From NCBI GenBank assembly GCA_024642205.1, contig JAHEBQ010000014.1:1-64000 (forward strand): a stretch of 64,000 nt of DNA, written 5' to 3'. The DNA is from Planctomycetaceae bacterium. Lineage in GTDB: Bacteria > Planctomycetota > Planctomycetia > Pirellulales > Pirellulaceae. Position numbers and translations under genes: made by a program. The notes under the pieces were generated by a model. It was given only the letters and a program-made list of their open reading frames with translations, had not been told where the DNA came from and searched no databases. Shown piece after piece: positions 56,286 through 64,000 of this stretch (position 1 is the stretch's first letter; each line of letters starts with the position of its first letter).

Positions 56286-57623
56286 TCATGCAGAAAACAG
56301 GTCCAGTGCGATTTCAACGACGTCGTCTTCAACAATCAGGATGACGGTATCGCCTGGTCTCAGACGATCGTTGGCACCGGGAACCCGGACATAGTCGAGT
56401 TGGATGACCGCGACGATCAAGCAACGTTCGGGCAGGCCCAGGTCAACCAGTGTGGCTTCAGTTGCTGGCGAGCCAGGGAGTACGTCGACTTCGATGACAT
56501 TGATCAATCCGCCTTTCATCTTGGCTCGCGAGATCACGATACCTTCGTTCAGGTACGACAGGATTTGTCGGGCCATGACATCGCGCGAGCTGACGGCGAG
56601 GTCGATGCCCAATCGGGAAGTGACGCTGGCATAATCCGGTCGACCGATCACGCTCATGACCTGTTTGGCGCCCAGATCACTGGCTTTGACGCCAAGCATC
56701 AGATTATCTTCATCGTCTCCGGTGCAGGCGACGAAAATGTCGGTATGGCCGACCCGTTGTTCTTCGAGATTTTCCGGATCGGTGCCAATCGCGTGGATCA
56801 CGGATGTGGATTCCAGCATGTTCGCCAGCACGTGACATCGATCGGCGTCTCGCTCCATGATCATGACTTTGAAACCTTCTCGCTCCAACGTCCGGGCCAG
56901 ATGCAAACCAGTTTCCCCTCCACCCACGATCACCACGCGTTTGGCGTTCGCGCTACCGGCTTTGAAGAGTGTCTTGACCGGTTTGATATCCTCGGGACGG
57001 CTGAAAACCGTGACCCGATCACCGATCTGGAGTTGATCATCTGCCGAAGCAATCCACATGCGGTTTTCGCGTTGAATCGTGCCAATCCTGACTTTTGCGG
57101 AAAGCCCAAGATCACGGATTTTGCAACGAGTGATTTTGCCTTCCTGTCCGACGATAAATTCCTGGACTTCCAGTCCTCCACGGGCGAACTGTTCCACCAC
57201 GACCGAGCCGGGCTCCCGGATGCTTCTCGCGAGTTCCATTGCCGTCAGATGTTCCAGGGAGAGCATTCGATCAATGCCAAAATGCCGCTGGTAATCGAAT
57301 GTACTGAGGTCGCGGAAAACGGGCGCATAGACGCGAGCGACCGAGCGGTGGGCGCCCATAGATTTCGCCAGGCTGGCCGCGACGATATTGACTTCATCTT
57401 TTCCGGTCATCGCCAGGCAGATGTTGGCACTGGAAATTCCTGCCTGAAACAGAACACTGGATTGGGAAGCCGAGCCGACGATCGCGCGGACGTCAAGTTC
57501 CTCGTTGATTCTCGCCACCTTTTCATGGTCGGTATCGACTACCGTGACACTATGTTCAATACGGCATAGCAGATCGGCGATGGAGAATCCAACACGACCA
57601 GCGCCAAGGATCACGATATTCAT
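56286..57623 (-). CDS. trkA: TrkA-type potassium transport regulator
   Basis: A protein of 445 residues with two RCK units. The first begins NIVILGAGRVGFSIADLLCR, a Rossmann G-x-G-x-x-G followed by the acidic residue in VVDTD. The second is RVVIVGGGETGLHLARTLER, followed by VMIMERD. Each unit is followed by an RCK_C-like small beta domain (VIRLRIGTIQREN-like, and VRVPGANDRLRPGDTVILIV at the end). TrkA binds NAD(H) and gates TrkH/TrkG potassium channels. No trkH is in the window. Confidence 0.94.
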   Translation of the reverse strand: MNIVILGAGRVGFSIADLLCRIEHSVTVVDTDHEKVARINEELDVRAIVGSASQSSVLFQAGISSANICLAMTGKDEVNIVAASLAKSMGAHRSVARVYAPVFRDLSTFDYQRHFGIDRMLSLEHLTAMELARSIREPGSVVVEQFARGGLEVQEFIVGQEGKITRCKIRDLGLSAKVRIGTIQRENRMWIASADDQLQIGDRVTVFSRPEDIKPVKTLFKAGSANAKRVVIVGGGETGLHLARTLEREGFKVMIMERDADRCHVLANMLESTSVIHAIGTDPENLEEQRVGHTDIFVACTGDDEDNLMLGVKASDLGAKQVMSVIGRPDYASVTSRLGIDLAVSSRDVMARQILSYLNEGIVISRAKMKGGLINVIEVDVLPGSPATEATLVDLGLPERCLIVAVIQLDYVRVPGANDRLRPGDTVILIVEDDVVEIALDLFSA

Positions 57624-57851
57624 ATGCCTCTCAGGAAATAGCGGATTTAAGCCGAATCAACATTCCGGCGATCCGTTATTGGACCGAGTTGCGAGACCAG
57701 TTAAAAGGGGTCATTGTGATGGAACGGTCAGGTTCCCAAGGCGAACCGAATCGAGGGCACGAGCGCCGCATGCGGTCGTCGTGCCCGTCGAGTTCGTGTT
57801 CCACCTGCTCAACAATTGAAAATACGGAACCGTTGATTCCGGTGGCGCGAC

Positions 57852-59786
57852 TCAATTGTTGTCGCCGCTGGATTGATCTTCCTCTTCACCACGCATGTTG
57901 AAGGCCAGGAAATGGTATCCAGTATCGTCGGCGACGGCGAAACCACCGGAGGGTCGGAAGTATTTTTTGACGTCGTCGAAATCGGGGAGCGGGTGTTCTT
58001 CGAACTGTCGCTGAATACCAGCCACATATGGGTTGTTTTCGGAACCTCTGGACATAAGACCCTTTGCCTGTTCGGATTTTGTCAATTCAAACAGAAAACG
58101 GAATGCATGCTCCGGATTTTGATACGTCATTCCGCAAGGCATATCCGTTTTCAACAACCGGGTCATCTTTCGGGAAACCGATTGAAATAATTCGTCGTTG
58201 GCAAGAGGTTCCGAGTCTCCTTCTTGAGTATCGATGGCATGTTCGATGAACTCCATACTTCGCGAAGAGAATGACATCAGAAAATAATTGCCAACGATGG
58301 CCAAAGCCGGTTTAGGCAACACATCGGCTTCGAGTTCCAGGCCGTCGATGTCCTGGCCACGCTCCGCGCGACGTTGTCGCCGGCGTTCCATTTGTTCTTC
58401 CAATCGGACCGTCGAAAGCGACCATGTTTTGAAACCCTTGTACTCGCCTTCCAGCATTGCTTCTTCTTCGCGATTGATTCGCTCGATGATCTTATCGAAT
58501 GATTCTGCGAATGCTTCGGGGTTTTTAAGTTCAAGGCAGAACAATTGAACCTGGCTGTTAATCCGAATGGGTTCACTGATCCACTCGGCGTAGGTCACTC
58601 GTCCGGAAACATGCGCCAGAATGTCCTCTTTGACATTGAGTCCGATTTCCTTATTCAGATTGTCCTCAAGCCACGTGTCCACAACGCCTTCTTCACTTTG
58701 GACCATGTCAATCATCTTGCCAAGTTCGGCCAGCATTTGATCGATATCCCAACTGGTCGTCATGTAAGTCGCCGTGTCTGCGGGAAGCCATGATTCTGGC
58801 TGGTAGTCCGTTGGCTTGAAGGCGATCATTTCGAAAATGCCTTTTCGCGGATTGGCCAACAGCACGTGCCCATGCACGACTGATTCGAACTCGTCTTCGG
58901 TCAAAATCATCGCACCCCCAACGCCGAGCAGACCATTTAGTCCAATCGCATCCAGGGTGAAATTGACGACAGGACTGAGAACACCCTGATTGGCGATTTT
59001 GACGATCGACATGGGGTCGACGAAAAACCGGGCTTCCGGCCTAAGGTCTTTTGTGCCGGCGCAGCGGTTCATGATCGTGACGAATTTTCGATTCTGGGAA
59101 AGCGGTCGAACGCCTTCGACTTCTCGTCCCATCCAGCGATCGACAAAGGCAGTGAGCTCATCTTCGGAACTTGACCCGACCATCAACCCATCTTTGCGGA
59201 AAAATTTGATCTTCTGGCCATCAACCATGAACGACTCATACTCGATTCCATCTTCGCTTTCTTCGTTCGTGATCTCTTCGCCGGCCTCTTCAGTAATCAG
59301 TTGACGGCCACGATCGAGAACGCGGTCGACGGCCCCTGATTCGTTATCGAGTTCCACGATCAACATGTACTCGGGCTCCTTGGCACGTCGGGGAAAGATC
59401 ACGGCGAACGTAATTTCACCGGACGGGAGAGCCTGAATATCTTCAAGTGAAACACCAACCTGGTCTTTGACATCGTTGTAGGCAGTTTTTGCCTCATCCC
59501 AAAGGCCGTCGAGCAACGGAGCAACGGCTTCGTCTTTGATAAGTTTTCCCATCGAGGACTCGCTCATTTTTCCCATCAAGTCGCGGAAATCATCGATCTG
59601 AACGAATGCGACCGTGGTTTCCGGCAAAAGTTCCTGTGTCGACGGCCTGGTTGCGGGGTCAATTTGTCCCGATGCATGGGGAACAAAGCCGACAGCCAAG
59701 CAGAGAAAAACCGCGGTCCAAATCGCCGTTGTCCACATCGGCCGGGTAAGGCACGTATCATTCTTGGTTGGAATTCGAAATCGCAT
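57852..59786 (-). CDS. Exported DUF3352-like protein of unknown function
   Basis: The ATG at 59786 has AGGAAAG at ideal spacing and gives 644 residues; 59819 is less likely because a 16-base palindrome overlaps it. A signal peptide is clear (TTAIWTAVFLCLAVGFVPHA, then SGQ). The mature part has repeated segments of the kind LPETTVAFVQIDDF, YMLIVELDNESGAVDRVL and IKFFRKDGLMVGSSSEDEL. These resemble the secreted DUF3352 proteins of planctomycetes and other bacteria, thought to be periplasmic. The role is not known. The C-terminus is acidic (EEEDQSSGDNN). Confidence 0.65.
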   Translation of the reverse strand: MRFRIPTKNDTCLTRPMWTTAIWTAVFLCLAVGFVPHASGQIDPATRPSTQELLPETTVAFVQIDDFRDLMGKMSESSMGKLIKDEAVAPLLDGLWDEAKTAYNDVKDQVGVSLEDIQALPSGEITFAVIFPRRAKEPEYMLIVELDNESGAVDRVLDRGRQLITEEAGEEITNEESEDGIEYESFMVDGQKIKFFRKDGLMVGSSSEDELTAFVDRWMGREVEGVRPLSQNRKFVTIMNRCAGTKDLRPEARFFVDPMSIVKIANQGVLSPVVNFTLDAIGLNGLLGVGGAMILTEDEFESVVHGHVLLANPRKGIFEMIAFKPTDYQPESWLPADTATYMTTSWDIDQMLAELGKMIDMVQSEEGVVDTWLEDNLNKEIGLNVKEDILAHVSGRVTYAEWISEPIRINSQVQLFCLELKNPEAFAESFDKIIERINREEEAMLEGEYKGFKTWSLSTVRLEEQMERRRQRRAERGQDIDGLELEADVLPKPALAIVGNYFLMSFSSRSMEFIEHAIDTQEGDSEPLANDELFQSVSRKMTRLLKTDMPCGMTYQNPEHAFRFLFELTKSEQAKGLMSRGSENNPYVAGIQRQFEEHPLPDFDDVKKYFRPSGGFAVADDTGYHFLAFNMRGEEEDQSSGDNN

Positions 59787-60231
59787 GGTCTTTCCTGTGA
59801 GGGGGTGCTGTAAATTCATCGGTGGACACCGATTGGCGAACGCTCGGAATAGTTCAACTAGGGTTAATAACCCGCTTATTGCGGGCGTAGTTTCGCCGGA
59901 GGGACAATAATCGGGATTTTTCTGGTTGGGGTCAGTTTACATTTTCTGCTGCCCGAAGACAGCCAATTGCATTGTCTACCGGTTCTGAGACGAGTTGGTT
60001 TGACTCAAGTCGAAGGTTAGTCGATAAATAGTCTATCCGGGAAATGGAAATTTGGTACGGCACGTCGTCCAGTGACGCTCTGGAACGGATCAATTCAATT
60101 TCTCCTAATACAGCCAAAACCTATCCGTTCGGATGGTGTTTTAATCGAAATACCATCGACTTCAGTTCCTGAACCGACGCTGAAGTTTGCTGATTCAACT
60201 CAGGATGGTCAGAGCTTTGAAAGGCGATCCC
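59787..60231. other. Divergent spacer with overlapping hairpins
   Basis: About 445 bases between two divergent exported-protein genes. ATCGGTG-GA-CACCGAT lies at 59818-59833. GGGTTA-A-TAACCC (59861-59873) and CCCGC-TTATT-GCGGG (59871-59885) overlap, so only one can form at a time. The rest shows no gene. Both promoters should be here. Confidence 0.5.
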
Positions 60232-61053
60232 ATGTTCTCAAGAATCTACCAAGCAGTCATTCTAGCGGTTGGCATTTTTGTCGGAATTGGTTTGTGCGAA
60301 TCAACGGGATTAGCTCAAGGTGGCACGGGTGGTACGGGAGGTATCGGTGGCACGGGGGGTGGTACGGGCCAGGTTGGTACCGGAGGCACGGGCCAGGTGG
60401 ATGGGACGACGGGCGGTCTGATCAATACGGGTCAAACCACGGGCGGTCAATCGACAGGCTCGACCAGCGGCAGTGGCAGCAGCAACGTCAGCAATAGTAG
60501 TCAGGGCGTGGGGGATTTGGGAAATGCGATTGAATTGGATGATATTGTGGACAATCGCAATCAGGGCTTTGTGGGTGCGACGGCGGCACGGATTCAAGAA
60601 TTCGGGTTTGTCGGGCGACCAGGTGAATTGATCGCTCCACCGATGGCGGACGGGTCAAGCTTTGGAGGTGGAGTCAATGACTCAACTCAAAGTACGATTA
60701 ATATCGGTGGAGGAACGACTGGCGGAGGAAACGCCGGGCGGGGCGTGACCGGCTTTAGTGCTGCCGGAAACGGCGTTACGATAACCCGCCGAAGCCTGCG
60801 ATCTGCGGTTCGACCAAGTTTTTCGGCACCGCAAATGAGTGGAGCACAGGTGTCCACCCGGTTCGGCAACCATTTTGTGCTCCAACCCGGGGCTCAATCT
60901 CAACCGGGCAGTTACTCGATTGACATTCGGGATCGAACAGCGTTTCTCAATGGCTCGGTCAGCACGTTGGCGGAAAGCGAGCGATTGGTCCGACAATTGC
61001 GTTTGGAACCCGGGGTTTACAAGGTGGTCAATCAGCTGCAGATCTCCAAATAG
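60232..61053 (+). CDS. Exported Gly/Thr-rich protein with BON-like C-terminus
   Basis: The ATG at 60232 is preceded by GAAAGGCGA and gives 273 residues. The signal peptide ends near CESTGLAQG (residue ~24). Residues 24-70 are almost only Gly, Thr, Gln and Ser (repeats of GGTGG and TGQV). A middle region mentions no known fold. The last ~50 residues, SYSIDIRDRTAFLNGSVSTL-A-E-S-E-R-L and VRQLRLEPGVYKVVNQLQI, look like a BON domain (one beta-alpha-beta unit that binds envelope components). It is probably an envelope protein of unknown function. Confidence 0.6.
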   Translation: MFSRIYQAVILAVGIFVGIGLCESTGLAQGGTGGTGGIGGTGGGTGQVGTGGTGQVDGTTGGLINTGQTTGGQSTGSTSGSGSSNVSNSSQGVGDLGNAIELDDIVDNRNQGFVGATAARIQEFGFVGRPGELIAPPMADGSSFGGGVNDSTQSTINIGGGTTGGGNAGRGVTGFSAAGNGVTITRRSLRSAVRPSFSAPQMSGAQVSTRFGNHFVLQPGAQSQPGSYSIDIRDRTAFLNGSVSTLAESERLVRQLRLEPGVYKVVNQLQISK

Positions 61054-61060
61054 CGTCAAC

Positions 61061-62080
61061 TTAATGACGAACAAGTCCGGGTTTGATGTCCAATTCGAGC
61101 GTTTCGAACAACCCGGCTTTGTATCTTTCAATCGCTATCGCACCCATAACAGCGTTGTCGGTGCAATACTTCAGCGGCGCGATAAACAGCGAAACCTGTT
61201 TCTCGTCGCACCGTTGTTGGAGCTTGGCCCGTAGCAGTTGATTTGCTGCGACACCCCCTCCAACACAGAGGTTTGTGAGGTTGGTTTGTTCAATTGCCTG
61301 AAGTGACTTGGAAACCAGGCAATCGACGACAGCCTGTTGAAAGCTGGCACTCAGGTCTGCGATTTGCTGGTCACTCAATTCGATATTGGAAACATCGCCA
61401 CTTCCGGGTCCACCGATCGCGTATCGAACCGCGGTTTTTAGACCGCTGAAACTAAAATCCAGGCGGTCTTCGTGGATAAAACTTCGGGGAAATCGATAGG
61501 CTCCCGGGTCGCCTGCAATCGCTGCTTTGGAGATCGAGGGACCGCCGGGGTAGGAAAGGCCGAGCATGCTGGCAACTTTATCGAAAGCTTCGCCCGCTGC
61601 ATCATCAATCGTGCCGCCCAAGTAGCACGAAGTCAATGCATCGCGATAACTGTACAGATGGGTATGTCCACCACTGACGATTAGTCCAACGCACGGGAAA
61701 ACAGGTGATGGCGACTCCAGTTGGCAGGCATAAACGTGGGCGTGAAGGTGATTGATGGCGATCAAGGGGAGGTCGTAAGCCAGGCAGAGTGCTTTCGCCG
61801 CCACCAAACCCACAAGGAGCGAGCCGGATAGCCCGGGGGTATTGGCCACGGCAATGGCATCCAGATCGGACAGTTGCACCCCAGATTTATTGAGTGTCTC
61901 ATCAATGACTGGCAAGATCCGCTGGACGTGCGCACGGGCGGCGATTTCGGGAACGACGCCGCTGAATTTCTGGTGAAGTTGTTCCTGAGACGAGACGACG
62001 CTGCCCAAAACCTGCAAATCATCGGTAACGACGGCCGCGGCCGTTTCGTCGCAAGTTGTCTCGATACATAGAATTTTCAT
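61061..62080 (-). CDS. tsaD: tRNA threonylcarbamoyladenosine transferase TsaD
   Basis: TsaD transfers the threonylcarbamoyl group to A37 of ANN-reading tRNAs with TsaB, TsaE and TsaC. The protein is 339 residues. ILCIETTCDETAAAVV begins the ASKHA fold. The metal-binding histidines are in PLIAINHLHAHVYA. VSGGHTHLYSY, GEAFDKVASMLGL, YPGGPSISKAA, DFSFSGLKTAV and LCVGGGVAANQLLR follow in order. It ends eight bases from the convergent Gly-rich gene. Confidence 0.97.
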   Translation of the reverse strand: MKILCIETTCDETAAAVVTDDLQVLGSVVSSQEQLHQKFSGVVPEIAARAHVQRILPVIDETLNKSGVQLSDLDAIAVANTPGLSGSLLVGLVAAKALCLAYDLPLIAINHLHAHVYACQLESPSPVFPCVGLIVSGGHTHLYSYRDALTSCYLGGTIDDAAGEAFDKVASMLGLSYPGGPSISKAAIAGDPGAYRFPRSFIHEDRLDFSFSGLKTAVRYAIGGPGSGDVSNIELSDQQIADLSASFQQAVVDCLVSKSLQAIEQTNLTNLCVGGGVAANQLLRAKLQQRCDEKQVSLFIAPLKYCTDNAVMGAIAIERYKAGLFETLELDIKPGLVRH

Positions 62081-62265
62081 GATTGGATTTGGCCGATTGT
62101 CGAAACATTCGCTGGATTTGTGAGTTTAATCATATTGTCGGGGGAAACGGGTGCTGAATCCTGACGGGTTTGGGTTTTCCTTTGATTTTGTCGTGTTAAG
62201 CCGATTATCCGGCCGTTGGATCCAGTTCTTGAACCGCCTACTCTCGAATCCGTAGTTTTCCCGCT

Positions 62266-62289
62266 AACCCCAAGCAATACTGGGGTTTT
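62266..62289 (+). terminator. Terminator-like leader hairpin upstream of the secretin-like gene
   Basis: AACCCCA (62266-62272) and TGGGGTT (62281-62287) pair over seven bases with an eight-base loop, and the stem runs into TTTT (62286-62289). It lies 37 bases before the start codon at 62327, within the leader. It may be an attenuator or end upstream read-through. Confidence 0.35.
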
Positions 62290-62326
62290 AATCCAAATCA
62301 GGCCATTTACGAGCAGATTCTTAATC

Positions 62327-64000
62327 ATGAAGAACTTCTTCTTTTCAACGCTTGCCATCGTTTGCCTTTTTGCTGCATTCGGCGACCACAGCTTTGGTGT
62401 CCAAGTGGACGCTCCCAAGGTGACATCGCCGGAGGCAACCGCGAAAGTGGCCGACAAAACAGCCAATCAAGACAAGAAGATCCGTTTCACATTTCAAGAA
62501 CAGGATTGGCAGGACGTGATTCCCTGGTTTGCTGAACAGGCGGGGTATTCCTTGCAGCCGATTGCCGACTGGCCAGAGGGAACGTTTACACTCAAAGACG
62601 ATTCCGACTATACCGTTCTCGAGGCACTCGACCAGTTGAATCACGCTTTGTTGATTCGTCCCGAACCTTTTACGCTGATTCGTAACCGTGACATGCTCGT
62701 ATTGTGGAAGACTCGTGACGCGAATTTTCCGAACGATTTGATAGAGACGGTCAAAGTAGAGGATCTCGACAAACGTGGTAAATATGAAACCGTCAGCTGC
62801 ATTTTTGATGTCGGCGACCTGAACGTGGAGGATATGTATGAGCAGCTGCGTCCCATGATCAGCGACGTTCATCGGAATTACTTCGTCGCATTTCCTGCCG
62901 CCAATCAGTTGCATATTCGTGAGACGGGCGGACAACTTCGTGACATCCGGGATTTGCTCAAAGCGTCTCAAAACCGAATCGCGGGTGACGAGATCCAGAT
63001 CAAGCCCTACCGCTTGAAGCATCAGGATTCCGAATCGTTCCTGTTGTTAGCCAGGCCATTACTGGGGATGGGTGAAGATCAGAACGCTCGTCCTGACAAC
63101 AACCTTTCGATCTCGGTGGATCCGTTCGGTGATCGAATGTTCGTCCGTGGCACGGAAAAAATGCTGTCGGAATTCGACAAAGTCGCCTTGATGGTTGATG
63201 CCGCACCAGAACCTGTCAGCGGTGATACGGTCCTTTCTGAACCCTATCTCAAGACGTATTCGGTTTTCACTGACCCCAAGCTGGCCTTGAATATCCTCGA
63301 TACGATGCTTGAGGGGCTTGATGTCAAAATGGACCAGGATGAAATCACCGGTACGATTTCGGTTTTGGCAAGAACCGACGTTCACCAGAAGGTCAGGAAT
63401 TACCTTGACGCGCTCGCGGAAGTCGATAGCGAAGATTTCGCCATAATTACTTTGCGTCAACGAGATCCTGCGGAAGTGATTGTGATTCTCCAAAACATGT
63501 TTCGACAGACATCGGAAGATTCTGCTACCGGGCCGGTGATGATGGCCCAGTCGGAACTCAACCAGATCCTCGTCCGGGGAACGCCTCAAGAAGTCGCGAC
63601 GGTCAAGAAAATGGTAATGACCTTGGATGAAAACGCCACCATTCCGGTGACCGGGCCCAGGACAGGACACCGGATGATCGACATGAGTGAAAGTGATCAA
63701 CAGGAGATCATGCCAATCCTCGAAGATTTGCTGTACACCAAAGGACGCAACAATCCCCTCAATATCGTGATGCCGGAAGATCGCAAAGATATTCGATCCC
63801 GGATCCGTACGGGACCTCCCGAAAGCACGCCATCGTTATTGGAGATTCCAGAGTCAAGTAAACGTCAGCCGTTGCTTAACACCCGGCCCAGAAACGACAA
63901 AACCAGCCAATTGCGTTCCACGGTGTACGAATCAATGGTTGTTGTGTCTTCGGCATTGGGAATTAACCCGCTTGCGTTTTCGAGTTTCCTGTTACCCCGG
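62327..64000 (+). CDS. Exported secretin-domain-like protein, partial at window end
   Basis: Open from the ATG at 62327 to the last base (558 codons, no stop), so the C-terminus is missing. A signal peptide is visible (FFFSTLAIVCLFAAFGDHSFG). Residues ~45-130 (VIPWFAEQAGYSLQPI, then GTFTLKDDSDYTVLEALDQL) resemble the N0/STN domain of secretins. Several later units with V-Y/K-x-L-x-H/R-x-x-x-A-x-x-x-x-x-L and LNQILVRGTPQEVATVKKMV resemble NolW/N1 domains. The pore-forming secretin domain is not seen within the window. It may belong to a type II-like secretion or pilus system, or be one of the secretin-N-domain-only exported planctomycete proteins. Confidence 0.75.
   Translation, partial: MKNFFFSTLAIVCLFAAFGDHSFGVQVDAPKVTSPEATAKVADKTANQDKKIRFTFQEQDWQDVIPWFAEQAGYSLQPIADWPEGTFTLKDDSDYTVLEALDQLNHALLIRPEPFTLIRNRDMLVLWKTRDANFPNDLIETVKVEDLDKRGKYETVSCIFDVGDLNVEDMYEQLRPMISDVHRNYFVAFPAANQLHIRETGGQLRDIRDLLKASQNRIAGDEIQIKPYRLKHQDSESFLLLARPLLGMGEDQNARPDNNLSISVDPFGDRMFVRGTEKMLSEFDKVALMVDAAPEPVSGDTVLSEPYLKTYSVFTDPKLALNILDTMLEGLDVKMDQDEITGTISVLARTDVHQKVRNYLDALAEVDSEDFAIITLRQRDPAEVIVILQNMFRQTSEDSATGPVMMAQSELNQILVRGTPQEVATVKKMVMTLDENATIPVTGPRTGHRMIDMSESDQQEIMPILEDLLYTKGRNNPLNIVMPEDRKDIRSRIRTGPPESTPSLLEIPESSKRQPLLNTRPRNDKTSQLRSTVYESMVVVSSALGINPLAFSSFLLPR

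Noticed and set aside
56202-57569. Long plus-strand open frame of 455 codons
   Set aside because: It is antisense to trkA, whose Rossmann motifs are unmistakable.

Overview
The window looks like part of a planctomycete chromosome, most likely from the Pirellulaceae side of the phylum. This is inferred from gene content, not from a 16S gene. The pointers are a sulfatase beside a ThuA-like protein, an exported RTX protein carrying the planctomycete LEPR-XLL motif, signal peptidases with very large insertions, a FlgI-like lipoprotein with HEAT-type repeats, a kinase-PAS fusion and many secreted proteins of unknown function. I saw no rRNA, tRNA, CRISPR array, IS element or prophage. Genes lie on both strands in short operons, and both window ends cut a gene (PolX on the left, a secretin-domain-like protein on the right).

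Layout. 1-6.9 kb: 5' part of polX (minus strand), a DUF2809-like membrane protein, a HAMP-like membrane protein, then a three-gene Tad pseudopilin locus (TadE, TadE, TadG) preceded by a very good match to a cyclic-di-GMP-I (GEMM) riboswitch at 2226-2308, then a membrane-fused spermidine-synthase-like protein. 6.9-17.5 kb: fdhD, proA, an aldo/keto reductase, a dihaem cytochrome c, proB, and a two-gene NAD-linked formate dehydrogenase operon. Its catalytic subunit is a selenoprotein: an in-frame UGA at 15862-15864 sits at the Sec position and is followed by a SECIS-like hairpin. 18-25 kb: a large SF2 helicase of unknown role, an RTX/metalloprotease-like exported protein, a cupin, a YraN-family protein and a TPR membrane protein. 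25-36 kb: UvrD/PcrA helicase, kinase-PAS fusion, FlgI-like lipoprotein, SMC, an alpha/beta hydrolase lipoprotein, DUF454. 36-48 kb: apt, sulfatase and ThuA-like pair, rlmN, an LptB-like ATPase, two adjacent zinc-ribbon signal peptidases I, upp, a zinc-ribbon membrane protein, galE. 49-54 kb: a glycosyltransferase group with unusually structured spacers. 54-64 kb: recQ, trkA, an exported DUF3352-like protein, a Gly-rich BON-like exported protein, tsaD, and the secretin-domain-like protein.

How they fit together. FdhD should sulfurate the Mo/W cofactor used by FdhA, and FdhA and FdhB together should pass electrons from formate to NAD+. The selenocysteine machinery must be encoded elsewhere. ProB and ProA are the first two steps of proline synthesis. 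Apt and Upp salvage nucleobases. GalE and the three glycosyltransferase-like genes probably serve cell-surface glycans. The two strongest observations are the Sec/SECIS formate dehydrogenase and the c-di-GMP riboswitch controlling Tad-type secreted-appendage genes. Both read directly from the sequence.
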